Positions 34,072-42,844 of a stretch of DNA of 59,297 bases are shown here, one piece after another (within the stretch, counting starts at the first letter, position 1; each line of letters starts with the position of its first letter). This DNA is from Planotetraspora phitsanulokensis (lineage in GTDB: Bacteria > Actinomycetota > Actinomycetes > Streptosporangiales > Streptosporangiaceae). The position numbers and the translations under genes were made by a program. The stretch is taken from positions 1 to 59,297 of the forward strand of contig NZ_BOOP01000024.1 of the NCBI RefSeq assembly GCF_016863295.1, given 5' to 3'. Under the pieces are notes generated by a model, which saw nothing but the letters and a program-made list of their open reading frames with translations, did not search any database and was not told the origin of the DNA.

Positions 34072-36462
34072 ATGAACGCCTGGTCCGTTCCGGGATACCG
34101 GGAAGAACGCGAGCTCGGGTCCGGCGCGACGGGCAGGGTCGTCCTGGCCACATACGTGGAGAACGGCGGCCGGGCCGCGATCAAGTATCTGAGCGACGAG
34201 CTCAGCTCCGACGCCAGCTTCCGTGTCGCCTTCCGCGACGAGGCCCGTCGGCTGGCCGAGATCGCCGATCCGAACATCGCGCGTGTCTACGGGTATGTCG
34301 AGAGCCATTTCGACTCCGCCGTCGTCATGGAGTTCGTGGACGGCGTGCCCCTCAGCGAGGTCCTCCGCGAGCGTGGCGCCCTCAGCCCGGAGGCCGCGCT
34401 GGTCGTGCTGAAGGGCTCGCTGCTCGGGCTGTCGGCCGCCCACGACGCCGGCATCGTCCATCGCGACTACAAACCCGGGAACGTCCTCGTCCGGGCCGAC
34501 GGGTCGGTCAAGCTCACCGACTTCGGCATCGCCGTCGCCGCCGACCCCGGCATGCCCGCGGGCACTCCGCTCTATATGGCCCCTGAGCAGTGGAACGGCG
34601 CGCCCGCGGCCCCCGCGACCGACCTGTATGCCGCGACCTGCGTCCTCTTCGAGTGCCTCACCGGGCATGTGCCGTACGACGCGGACCATGTGGCGACCCT
34701 GCGGCAGCTGCACCAGGGGGCGAGGATCCCTGTGGACGGCGTGCCGGACCCCCTTCTGGACCTGGTGATCCGTGGACTGGCCAAGAATCCGGCGAACCGT
34801 CCCACGACCGCGAGGGCGTTCATGGGCGAACTGGAACGGGCGGCGTACGACGCGTACGGGCCGCAATGGGAGCATCGCGGCCACCGTCAACTCGCTGAGC
34901 CGGCCGCTCCCGCCGATCGGGATCTTTGGGCCACCGACCTGGGTTTCCCGCCTGACGACCGGGTCCTTTCTCCGGCGGAGTCGGAATTCTTCCGGGAGGA
35001 GCCGGAGTCGGAATTCTTCCTCGAGGAGCGGGAACCGCGGACGAGCACCGGCTCGAGGCGGGCCGTGGTCCGCCGGCCGAGGCGTTACGGCACGCCGATC
35101 CTGATCGCGGCCGGCGTGGTCGCGGTGGGCGCCGTGGCGGCCGTGCTCGCCGTCAACCGCGACACCGCGCCAACGTCGCAGATCTCCGCGGAGCAGGCGA
35201 GGCCGGGCGGTGCGACGGCCGCTTCGGCCGGGAGCGCGACGCCGGCCGCGAGCCCGGCGCACACCCGGGCCACCTCCCCTGCCGGGGCAGGTGGATCGAG
35301 CCCCGCCCCCGCGAGCCCCGCCCCCGCAAGTCCCGCCCCCGCGAGCCCCGCCCCCGCGAGTCCCGCCGCCACGAGCGCCGCTCCCGTCACGCCGAGCGAC
35401 CTGAAGGTCGCCGAGTTCGACGGGCGTACGGCCACGGTCAGGGTGAAGACACCGACATCGCAGAGCATCACGCTCACCGCACGCTTCGCCGAGGGGCCGT
35501 CTCCGTCGAAGCTCACCGTCAGCGGCAGGAAGACGTTCGAGCTCGACGGCTCCACGTCGTACCACCGGTCGATCGCAGGCGGGTTCGCCGCGCCGGACTG
35601 CGGGCAGACCGTGTACCGCCAGGTGACGATCGCGGCGGGCACGCCCGTCACCAGGGCGCGGAGCAAGGTCGTCGAGGTGACGGGCGACCCGTGCCCGGCG
35701 CCTGCGGTCGACAAGGCCACTGTCGACTGGGACGGACGGACCGCCCAAATCACCGTGAGAACGGACGGCCCCGGCGAGGTCCACCTGGCGGCGGAGTTCA
35801 CCCGCCGGGAGAAGGGCGGGCCGGCGAAGGTCGTTTCTCATGCGAGCCGCACATTGTCCGGCGACACGACGTACAACATTTCGCTGCCGGGTCATCTCGG
35901 CACGGTCGACTGCGGTGAGACCGCCTACTTCGGGGTGAAGGTGACCACCGACCCCGCCGCGGCCAACGGGCCGCAGACCGAGGAGGTGCAGCTCTTCGGG
36001 TCGAAGTGCGGGCCGCCCACGGTGTCGATCGCCTCGTGGAACGGCAGCACGCTTTCGGTCAAGGTCACGAATGCCTCACCCGATCCCGTCACGCTCACGG
36101 CCGACTTCCGTCAGACGGTCACCGCGGGCAGGCGGACCGTGCAGCGCAACTCCCGCCACGAGACCGCGCTGTCGGGCAATTCGGCGTACAACCAGCTGTT
36201 CACCGTGCGGTTCGCCACTCCTCAGTGTGGATACGCGGACGTCAGAGACGTCGTCGTGAACGTCAGCTCCGCTCTCGGCGCGGCGAGCGACTCCGCCAGC
36301 AGCGTGCACAAGAGCGACGCCTGCGACGGAGCGATGCGGCAGCCGACCGGGGGACGTCCCGTCGGCAAGCCGGCGCGCGGCCTGGCCGGCCGGCCAGGCG
36401 ACAAGTCGAGCGCGCGATCCGACGACAGACCGAGAGCCGAGTCCGGCGACGAGACCAACTGA
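34072..36462 (+). CDS. Receptor-type Ser/Thr protein kinase with three cysteine-containing beta repeats outside the membrane
   Basis: 796 residues; GAGGGGA precedes the ATG. The kinase domain (about 8-260) is intact: glycine loop GSGATGRV, ATP-binding K38, catalytic Asp in IVHRDYKPGN, DFG in LTDFGIAV and the activation-segment end MAPEQW. An acidic linker with a repeated SEFF(R/L)EE motif leads to one membrane helix (about 342-361). Outside is an Ala/Ser/Pro stalk with ASPAP repeats, then three homologous units of about 100 residues (about 443-545, 547-645, 647-750). Each starts with a DGRTATVRV-like strand and carries two Cys. They are not PASTA repeats. A basic tail follows. It is convergent with the multicopper oxidase gene. 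Confidence 0.9.
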   Translation: MNAWSVPGYREERELGSGATGRVVLATYVENGGRAAIKYLSDELSSDASFRVAFRDEARRLAEIADPNIARVYGYVESHFDSAVVMEFVDGVPLSEVLRERGALSPEAALVVLKGSLLGLSAAHDAGIVHRDYKPGNVLVRADGSVKLTDFGIAVAADPGMPAGTPLYMAPEQWNGAPAAPATDLYAATCVLFECLTGHVPYDADHVATLRQLHQGARIPVDGVPDPLLDLVIRGLAKNPANRPTTARAFMGELERAAYDAYGPQWEHRGHRQLAEPAAPADRDLWATDLGFPPDDRVLSPAESEFFREEPESEFFLEEREPRTSTGSRRAVVRRPRRYGTPILIAAGVVAVGAVAAVLAVNRDTAPTSQISAEQARPGGATAASAGSATPAASPAHTRATSPAGAGGSSPAPASPAPASPAPASPAPASPAATSAAPVTPSDLKVAEFDGRTATVRVKTPTSQSITLTARFAEGPSPSKLTVSGRKTFELDGSTSYHRSIAGGFAAPDCGQTVYRQVTIAAGTPVTRARSKVVEVTGDPCPAPAVDKATVDWDGRTAQITVRTDGPGEVHLAAEFTRREKGGPAKVVSHASRTLSGDTTYNISLPGHLGTVDCGETAYFGVKVTTDPAAANGPQTEEVQLFGSKCGPPTVSIASWNGSTLSVKVTNASPDPVTLTADFRQTVTAGRRTVQRNSRHETALSGNSAYNQLFTVRFATPQCGYADVRDVVVNVSSALGAASDSASSVHKSDACDGAMRQPTGGRPVGKPARGLAGRPGDKSSARSDDRPRAESGDETN
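35299..35370 (+). repeat. 15-bp tandem repeat encoding the ASPAP stalk of the kinase
   Basis: Four to five near-identical 15-bp units (CCCGCCCCCGCGAGC type) encode Ala-Ser-Pro-Ala-Pro repeats. Unit loss or gain keeps frame and would change stalk length. Confidence 0.75.
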
Positions 36463-36517
36463 AGCCCGGAGGCATGCGGGTCGACGACCGTGGCCGTGCC
36501 CCGGGTTCGCCAGCCGC

Positions 36518-38002
36518 TCATTCCCGTGAGTTGCCGGCTGGGCCGCCGATGACAAAGGGCGTCGTGACGCCCTCGTACATGAGGTGGGCGAGGAGCCCTT
36601 CCCCCGCGTGGGGCAGGTTGTGACAATGATCGACCCAGATTCCCGGGTTGTCGGCGACGAACGCGATGTCGTAGGACTCGCCGTCGCCGACGTTCAGGGA
36701 GTCGATCCACCATGGGCTTCCGGTGGCGGCCACTCCGTTGCGGGCGAGGACCACCGCGTGGTGGCCGTGCAGGTGCATCGGGTGAACCTCGCCGCTGCTG
36801 TTGACGACGGTCATGCGGACGACGTCGCCTTCGGCGACCACGAACATCGGCACATCCGGGAAGAGATGGCCGTTGACGGTCCAGTAGAGCCCGGGGCGGC
36901 CGTCGAGGAAGCCCGGTCGGCGTCCGATCTCGTACCGGAAGGTGCGGTCCGGGCGGGCCGCGTCGAAGCCGACTGAGGTCCGAGTGCCGTAGGTCAGCAG
37001 GTCCAAGGTCGTCGTCGGCCGGGCGCTCACCGGAGCGGCGGCGGAGCCCAGCACCACCGACAGCGGACCGCCGATCTGTACTCGGACGGGTGTGCCGTCG
37101 GAGGGCATGGTCACCTCGACGTCGGCACGGCCACCGGCCGTCACGAGGATCGCGGCCTGCTCGATGGGCGGCGGGTCGTGCAGGTCGGTGCCGTCGACGG
37201 CGACCAGGCGCGGTGCGGTGCCGGCGACCCATATCGAGGTGGGTCCGTTGTCGGTGTTGATCACGCGTACCCGCGCCCTGGCGCCCGGCGGCGCCGGGAC
37301 GGTGATGTCGGATTCGGACCCGTTGACGGTTCGGATCCCGTGGTAGAGGTGCGTCAGGGCGACCACATCGACGGTGGCCTCGGGTTCCCCGGTGGGCCGG
37401 ACGACCAGGCCACCGAGCAGGCCGTCGGCGACCTGCTCGTGGGATACCTGGTGGGAGTGATACCAGAAAGTACCGACCTGGCGGGCGACGAACCGGTAGG
37501 TGAAGTCGTGGCCGATCCCGACCGCGTCCTGGGTGACTCCGGCGACCCCGTCCTGGGAGGCGGGGACGTCGACGCCGTGCCAGTGCAGGGTGACTCCGTC
37601 GGGCACCGACTCGTTCACCAGTCTCACCTGCACGAGCTGACCCGCCGTGGCCTGGATCTGCGGGCCGGGCGACCGGCCGTTGAGCGTGTACCCGTCGACC
37701 TCGCGGCCCGACGCCAGCCGGAACCGCTGCTTGCGCGCGGTCAGCGTCACGTCGACGTCAGGCTTGCGCCGCGGGTCGGCGACCAGGTCGACCACGCTGC
37801 GGGTCCCGCCGGCGTGGCGCATGTGCGAGTGCTGCGCATGTGGCGCCGCGCTCGCCTGCAGGCCCCCGTCGGCGTACCCCATGTCCATCACGGAGTACGC
37901 CGATGGCAGCAGGCTGGCCTGCCACAGCCAGGCCAGGGGGCCGGCGATGGCCAGCGTCGCGGCACATGCCACGGCGATTCGCAGGCGACGGGTACGGGTC
38001 AT
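36518..38002 (-). CDS. Multicopper oxidase (three-domain, secreted or membrane-anchored)
   Basis: 494 residues. The N-terminal hydrophobic segment (about 8-30) is a signal or anchor, followed by a Met/His-rich stretch (MDMGYADGG, HAQHSHMRH) that may collect copper. All copper motifs are present: HWHGVD, WYHSHQ, HPMHLHGHH and DHCHNLPHAGEGLLAH, giving type 1, 2 and 3 sites; a Met-like axial ligand is possible in the final motif. The overall pattern resembles copper-tolerance or laccase-like oxidases. It lies 12 bp after a DUF6220-like membrane protein gene in a minus-strand set led by a two-component system. Confidence 0.9.
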   Translation of the reverse strand: MTRTRRLRIAVACAATLAIAGPLAWLWQASLLPSAYSVMDMGYADGGLQASAAPHAQHSHMRHAGGTRSVVDLVADPRRKPDVDVTLTARKQRFRLASGREVDGYTLNGRSPGPQIQATAGQLVQVRLVNESVPDGVTLHWHGVDVPASQDGVAGVTQDAVGIGHDFTYRFVARQVGTFWYHSHQVSHEQVADGLLGGLVVRPTGEPEATVDVVALTHLYHGIRTVNGSESDITVPAPPGARARVRVINTDNGPTSIWVAGTAPRLVAVDGTDLHDPPPIEQAAILVTAGGRADVEVTMPSDGTPVRVQIGGPLSVVLGSAAAPVSARPTTTLDLLTYGTRTSVGFDAARPDRTFRYEIGRRPGFLDGRPGLYWTVNGHLFPDVPMFVVAEGDVVRMTVVNSSGEVHPMHLHGHHAVVLARNGVAATGSPWWIDSLNVGDGESYDIAFVADNPGIWVDHCHNLPHAGEGLLAHLMYEGVTTPFVIGGPAGNSRE

Positions 38003-38014
38003 CGCCTTCCGCCC

Positions 38015-38479
38015 TCAGACCGATGTCGCGGTCGGCGTACCGGCGGGTGCGCCGGTGGTCCCGGGCTGCGCCCGGCGCGCGGTGTGCAGGGCGGCGGTGA
38101 ACAGCAGCAGCGCGTTGAGTCCGTGCATGGCACCCAGGGCGGGCAGTTCGTGCCCGGCATACCCCAGGGTGACCTGGACGGCGACGAGCAGCAGTACCAC
38201 CGCGGCGAACTTCACCCCGCCGGAGACCTGGGCGAAGAACGAAACGATCAAAAGGAGGAGCGCCAGGGCGGGGATCACCATCCCCCCGTTGACGCCGTGC
38301 AGGATGAAGCCGATGATCTCTGGGAACGCGAACTCGTCGCTCTCCATGACGGCCTTGTCGAGCACGCCGCCGTCCGTGACCCATTTGCCTAGCCCGGCGT
38401 TGGCCAGGACCACCAGCGACGCCTGGACGGCCACCTCGACCGCGATGATGTACGCCAGCACCTTGTAGACAGTTCTCAT
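38015..38479 (-). CDS. Four-helix membrane protein, DUF6220-like
   Basis: 154 residues from the ATG at 38479 with AAGGGA upstream; it overlaps the preceding stop by 4 bp. Four hydrophobic helices are clear (LAYIIAVEVAVQASLVVL, IIGFILHGVNGGMVIPAL, FAAVVLLLVAVQVTLGYAG, GLNALLLFTAALHTARRA). Conserved His residues inside the helices (LHGVNGG, YAGHELPALGAMHGLNA) suggest haem or metal binding as in cytochrome b561-like folds, but this is speculative. The family name is from memory of similar actinobacterial sequences. It sits directly upstream of the multicopper oxidase gene. Confidence 0.75.
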   Translation of the reverse strand: MRTVYKVLAYIIAVEVAVQASLVVLANAGLGKWVTDGGVLDKAVMESDEFAFPEIIGFILHGVNGGMVIPALALLLLIVSFFAQVSGGVKFAAVVLLLVAVQVTLGYAGHELPALGAMHGLNALLLFTAALHTARRAQPGTTGAPAGTPTATSV

Positions 38480-38988
38480 GTTGTCCGTCCCTTCGACATG
38501 CGTGATCGGATCGCTCGGGCGAGCAGAACGGCGCCGAGGGGACCGGCGCCGAGGAGGTAGGGGGCGCCGGGATCGGCGGTGAGCGTGCTGAGCAGCGCGG
38601 CGATCGCGATGATCATGCCGGTCGCCGGATGGACCAGTTCTGCCCGGCCGGCCGCGTACGCCAGCTGCGCGTTGCCGATGGCGGCGACGCCGACGACGGC
38701 GAACAGCGGGCCGGGGTGCGCCGTGATCCACGGCTGGCCGGCGACCCGTAACGTCGCCTCGACCGTCCACGCCGAAGCGACGAAGCCCAGCAGGGCGAGA
38801 GCGACGGCGCTCGGCACACGGCGGGCGTGCCGCGCGATGTCGCGGTACGCGATCGCGCTCACCACGACGGCGAGCCATGCACCGGCGCTCCACATGACCT
38901 CGGCGGATGCCGATTCCGTCAGAGACCCGATGAGGCAGATCGCCGCCGAGGCCATGAGGCCCGGCCCGCTGACCGCCTTCGTCTTCAT
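38476..38988 (-). CDS. Membrane protein of unknown function, about five helices
   Basis: 170 residues. Hydrophobic segments lie near 12-25, 32-48, 62-80, 93-112 and 123-155. One Cys (ICLIG) and a His at PWITAHPGPL are the only notable polar residues in the membrane part. I recognise no family. It is 85 bp downstream of the LuxR-type regulator gene and overlaps the DUF6220-like gene by 4 bp, so it probably belongs to the multicopper oxidase transcript. Confidence 0.65.
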   Translation of the reverse strand: MKTKAVSGPGLMASAAICLIGSLTESASAEVMWSAGAWLAVVVSAIAYRDIARHARRVPSAVALALLGFVASAWTVEATLRVAGQPWITAHPGPLFAVVGVAAIGNAQLAYAAGRAELVHPATGMIIAIAALLSTLTADPGAPYLLGAGPLGAVLLARAIRSRMSKGRTT

Positions 38989-39073
38989 GACCGTCAGGGT
39001 CTGCGATGCCGCGTCCCGGCGTCACGGGACGTTGTCCCGGCCGGTCCGGGAGGTTGTGCCGGGCCGGAGGGCG

Positions 39074-39721
39074 CTACCGGGATTCGGGCGGCCCGCCGAG
39101 TCCCGCCTCGCGGGCCCGGATGATCGCGGCGGACCGGTCGGCCACGTGCAGCTTCGTCAGAACATTCGAGACATGGTTGCGTACGGTCTTGCCGCTCACT
39201 CCGAGGCGCCGTGCGATCGCCATGTTGTCCAGGCCCTGGGCGACGAGTCCGAGTACCTCGTGTTCCCGTTCGGTGAGCTGCGGGAACGGGGACGCGGCCG
39301 TGGTGCGCGCGAAATGGGCGAGCAGTTGCGCGGCCACGCCGGCGCCGAAGACCGCCTCGCCGCGGGCGACCGCGCGTACCGCGGCGACGATCTCCTCGCC
39401 GCCCGCGCCCTTGAGCGCATACCCGTGGGCGCCCGCTCGAAGGGCGGCCAGGACGTTCTCGTCGTCGTCGTACATCGTCAGGATCAGCGAACGGGTGGGC
39501 AGCCCGGCGGCGCGCATGCGTGCGGTGACCGTGAGCCCGTCACCGCCGGGCATGTTGATGTCGAGCACGGCGATGTCCGGCCGGTGCTCGACGGCCGAGC
39601 GCAACGCGTCCGAGCCGGTGTCGGCGACGGCGAGCACCTTCATGTCGGACTCGGCGTCGAAGAGGGCCCGCAGGCCCGACACGTACATCGGATGGTCATC
39701 GGCGAGGATCAGCCGGATCAT
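39074..39721 (-). CDS. NarL/LuxR-family response regulator
   Basis: 215 residues. The receiver has the acidic pair D8-D9, phospho-acceptor D54 in VLDINMPGGDG, and the conserved Lys in GYALKGAGGEE. The C-terminal LuxR helix-turn-helix (about 150-210) reads LTEREHEVLGLVAQGLDNMA and SGKTVRNHVSNVLTKLHV. The ATG lies 26 bp inside the 3' end of the kinase gene. The three membrane/oxidase genes follow 85 bp downstream on the same strand and are the likely targets. Confidence 0.94.
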   Translation of the reverse strand: MIRLILADDHPMYVSGLRALFDAESDMKVLAVADTGSDALRSAVEHRPDIAVLDINMPGGDGLTVTARMRAAGLPTRSLILTMYDDDENVLAALRAGAHGYALKGAGGEEIVAAVRAVARGEAVFGAGVAAQLLAHFARTTAASPFPQLTEREHEVLGLVAQGLDNMAIARRLGVSGKTVRNHVSNVLTKLHVADRSAAIIRAREAGLGGPPESR

Positions 39722-41999
39722 CGTGCCCTCCGAGACTCGTCGGCAGAAAGGCGCGCACGAGGGTGCCGCCCTCGGCAGGGGAGCGTATCGACCAGACTCC
39801 GCCCACCTCGGCCGCCCGCTCCCGCATGGAGCGTAATCCCACCCCGGCCGCCCGATCGGGGTCGAGCCCGCGGCCGTCGTCGCGCACCGTCACCTCGACG
39901 CCGCCGTCCGACAGCGTTATCACCGCGGTGCAGCGGGTCGCGCCGCTGTGGCGGACCGCGTTCGTGATCGCCTCCACGGCGATCCTGTACGCCGCCGTCT
40001 CGACGGCGGCCGGCAACGCCGGAGTGCTCTCCGCGCCGATCACCTCGATGGACATGGCGCCCGCCAGAGTCGCCGCGCGGGACCGGACGGCGCCGACGAT
40101 GCCGAGCTCATCCAGCGCGGGCGGGCGCAGCGCCTCGACGAGTCGCCGCACGTCGGCGAGTGACGCGGTCACCTCCGCGGAGATCTCGTCGAGCAGGCCA
40201 CGAGCCTCCGAGTCCCCTGGTACGGCGCGGACCGCGAGACCGGTCTTGAGCCCGATCGCCGCCAGGGTCGGTCCGAGTCCGTCATGCAGGTCGCGGCGCA
40301 ATCGGCGGCGCTCGTCCTCCCGCGAGGCCACCACCTCGGCGCGGGATCTGACCAGATCGTCGTGCAGCCGCACCGCCTGCACCGCGGTTCCGACCTGTTG
40401 GGCCAGCGAACCGATCAGGCGGAGGTCGACGGGATCGAGCGGGTCGTCGTCGCCACGCGCCGAGACCCGTAGACGCCCGATGAGCATTCCGTGGTGAAGG
40501 AGCGGCTCGACGTGCTCCGCGCCGACCGCGACGCCGTGCTGGGTGGCCTGATGGCAGGCGCCCGCACCGTCCACCAGATCGATCGCCGCGTACGGCACGC
40601 GCAACGACCGCGCCACGGTCTCGACGATCGCCGGCAGCACATCGGCGGGCAGCAGGACCGCCTGCAGCCGGGTGCCGAGGCGGGTCAGCGCCGCCGCCGG
40701 ATCGTGGCGATCCCCGTACATCACCCGGTTGACCGTGCTCTGCGCCGCGCTGCGCAGTGGCGCCAGTACGAGCGCGGCGCCCGCGGCGGCGAGCGCGGCG
40801 GCCACCGTTTCCGACAGTCTCAGCCCGCTGACCAGCAGCGCCACCACGGCCGCGTACCCCGCGACCAGGACCGCGACCACGGCCGCGTACACCAGGGACC
40901 GGTTCGCGAGCCGCTCGATGTCGAACAGGCGATGGCGGCGTAGCGCGACCCCGATGCCGGCCACGAACGGCAGCCCCGACAGGCCGAGGGCCCCCCACGG
41001 CAGCGAATGCCCGCCGACCAGTTCCGGGAGATGCCAGCCCGCGATACCGAGCAGGGCCGCGAGTGCACCGCCGCCCAGCAGCCAGCGCATTCTGCCGCGC
41101 AGCAGCGGGTCACGATTGCCGCGGTAGCTGACCGCGCCCCACACCGTGGCCGTGATCAGGGCCAACGCCGTGACCGCCGTCTGACCACTGTTCACGAGGC
41201 CAAGCCGGCGAAGCGTGTCGGGCACCGCCACGGCGGCGACCGCGCTCCATGCGGCCATCGCGGCCAGTGGTGCGGCGTAGGCGACCGCGATCGCCTTTCG
41301 GTCCCGGCTCGACGGGGGCCGGCGGGCGGTGAACGCGATCGAGAAGGCCAGCAGCGCGCCCCAGGCGATCGAGTACGAGACGATCGAGTTGAGGTGGAAC
41401 AGCCACAGCTGAGGACCGCCGGTGGCCAGGGCGAGGGCGGGAAGTCCAGCGGTGACGGTGAGCGTGCTGCCCAGCAGCCCGGCCGCGAGGACCAGCAGCG
41501 GGGCCGTCGCGGGTTCCTCGGGGCGCCGCAGATACAGCGCGGCGGCCAGCCCGGCGAGCGCGAGAACGAAGACGAGATTGCCCCAGCCCTGCACAAGAAG
41601 CGGGTACGGATCGGGGCGCTCGAGCCGCACCGTCACGACGCGCGCATCATGGCGCACCACGTCATACCAGACGGTCGCTCCCGGTCGCGGGGGAGAAACG
41701 GCGCCGAGTCCATCGGCGAGACGACTCCCGGAGACGCCGGTCACCACGTCACCGGCTCGCAGCCCTGACTCTTGTGGCGATACCGGGACGTCCACCACTA
41801 CGCCGTCGAGGTGCCAGGTGGACCAGCCCAGCCGCACGATACTGCCGTCCGACGGCCCATCCAGCAGAGCAGCGGTCGCCACGACGCCCAGCACCACCAA
41901 GACGATCGCGACAGCCGCGGGAGCCCTACGCGACCACCGCAACTGCGACAGTCGCGCGGACATGACCCCATTCAAACCGACAGCCGAGCAGGAAACCAT
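39696..41999 (-). CDS. Membrane histidine kinase of the NarX/DesK class with extracytoplasmic PDZ domain
   Basis: 767 residues. A first helix (about 27-46) is followed by an extracytoplasmic PDZ-like domain (about 65-130, SPQESGLRAGDVVTGVSGSRLADG), then about eight membrane helices (about 135-405). A GAF-like segment follows (about 440-550), then HisKA_3 with the His in RRDLHDGLGPTLAAIGLKTG, and HATPase_c (EAITNAVRHSGATRC, DDGRGLD, GLRSMRERAAEVGG). An ATG at 41963 is an alternative start. It should phosphorylate the overlapping LuxR-type regulator. PDZ domains usually bind peptide C-termini, so the signal may be a misfolded or cleaved envelope protein. Confidence 0.9.
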   Translation of the reverse strand: MVSCSAVGLNGVMSARLSQLRWSRRAPAAVAIVLVVLGVVATAALLDGPSDGSIVRLGWSTWHLDGVVVDVPVSPQESGLRAGDVVTGVSGSRLADGLGAVSPPRPGATVWYDVVRHDARVVTVRLERPDPYPLLVQGWGNLVFVLALAGLAAALYLRRPEEPATAPLLVLAAGLLGSTLTVTAGLPALALATGGPQLWLFHLNSIVSYSIAWGALLAFSIAFTARRPPSSRDRKAIAVAYAAPLAAMAAWSAVAAVAVPDTLRRLGLVNSGQTAVTALALITATVWGAVSYRGNRDPLLRGRMRWLLGGGALAALLGIAGWHLPELVGGHSLPWGALGLSGLPFVAGIGVALRRHRLFDIERLANRSLVYAAVVAVLVAGYAAVVALLVSGLRLSETVAAALAAAGAALVLAPLRSAAQSTVNRVMYGDRHDPAAALTRLGTRLQAVLLPADVLPAIVETVARSLRVPYAAIDLVDGAGACHQATQHGVAVGAEHVEPLLHHGMLIGRLRVSARGDDDPLDPVDLRLIGSLAQQVGTAVQAVRLHDDLVRSRAEVVASREDERRRLRRDLHDGLGPTLAAIGLKTGLAVRAVPGDSEARGLLDEISAEVTASLADVRRLVEALRPPALDELGIVGAVRSRAATLAGAMSIEVIGAESTPALPAAVETAAYRIAVEAITNAVRHSGATRCTAVITLSDGGVEVTVRDDGRGLDPDRAAGVGLRSMRERAAEVGGVWSIRSPAEGGTLVRAFLPTSLGGHDDPADPRR

Positions 42000-42058
42000 T
42001 ACCTGGATTCCCTTGTCTGCTCACCTTCAGGTCGGGTGAACCGCCCTGGCGTCCGGCT

Positions 42059-42679
42059 TCATCGCAGTTCTTGCATACGGCGGATTTCAGCCGTCTGCTC
42101 CGCGATGACGTCTTGGGCCCACTGCTGGACGGTGATGTGCGAGCCGCCGGTCAGTTCGTCGGTCGCCATGGTGATCGCACCCTCATGGTGATTGATCATC
42201 AACTGGAGGAAGAGCCGGTCGAAATCCGCGCCTGAGGCCGCCTTGAGTGCGTCCAACTGCTCGGGCGTGGCCATGCCCGGCATGTTCGTGTGATCCGTGT
42301 GGTGGCCGGGCTGCTGGAGGTTCTCCCGGTCCAGCCAGGCCGTCATGGTGCGGATCTCCGGCTCCTGCACGGCGAGAATGCGGTCGGCGAGGCCCTTGAC
42401 CTTCGGGGAACCGACCCGTGACGGCGCGAGGGCCGCCATGTCCAAGGCCTGCCGATGATGAACGATCATGTCCTGGGCGTACCGGACGTCGGCCGCATTC
42501 ACGGCGGGTGACGGGACGGCGGTGACCGCCTCTCCGGGGCTGAGCGTTCTGGCCGCCTCGCCGGGCCGGCCCGGAGCGATCACGGGCGCGGTCGACTGTG
42601 CGGCGGCGTCATTCCCGTCGTTGGAACAGGCGCCCAGAAACAGGGCGGCGCCGGACATCAGGATAAGCGCGGCGCGCAC
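42059..42679 (-). CDS. DUF305 lipoprotein, putative copper-binding or copper-responsive
   Basis: 206 residues from a GTG at 42679 preceded by a perfect AAGGAGGT. The signal peptide ends in lipobox LFLGAC (Cys at about residue 18). The DUF305 four-helix domain (about 60-205) has the conserved paired His motifs MIVHHRQALDMA and MINHHEGAITMA plus a Met/His-rich loop (HHTDHTNMPGM). DUF305 proteins are found next to copper genes in many actinobacteria; metal binding is inferred from the ferritin-like His pairs. It is divergent from the LVIVD protein gene across 165 bp, a pairing I have seen commonly in this phylum. Confidence 0.88.
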   Translation of the reverse strand: MRAALILMSGAALFLGACSNDGNDAAAQSTAPVIAPGRPGEAARTLSPGEAVTAVPSPAVNAADVRYAQDMIVHHRQALDMAALAPSRVGSPKVKGLADRILAVQEPEIRTMTAWLDRENLQQPGHHTDHTNMPGMATPEQLDALKAASGADFDRLFLQLMINHHEGAITMATDELTGGSHITVQQWAQDVIAEQTAEIRRMQELR

Positions 42680-42844
42680 CCTACCTCCTTGCGAAAAGGC
42701 GATGAAGATCGACACTAATCGATACGGACGCCCTTGAAAAGATGACATGTCTGAAGAATTTGCTGACATGTTGCTATCTGGCCAAAGGAATTATTGCGGG
42801 TCATGATCTGGTCATTTATGTCCCCTTTATGAGGAGGCTTCTAC

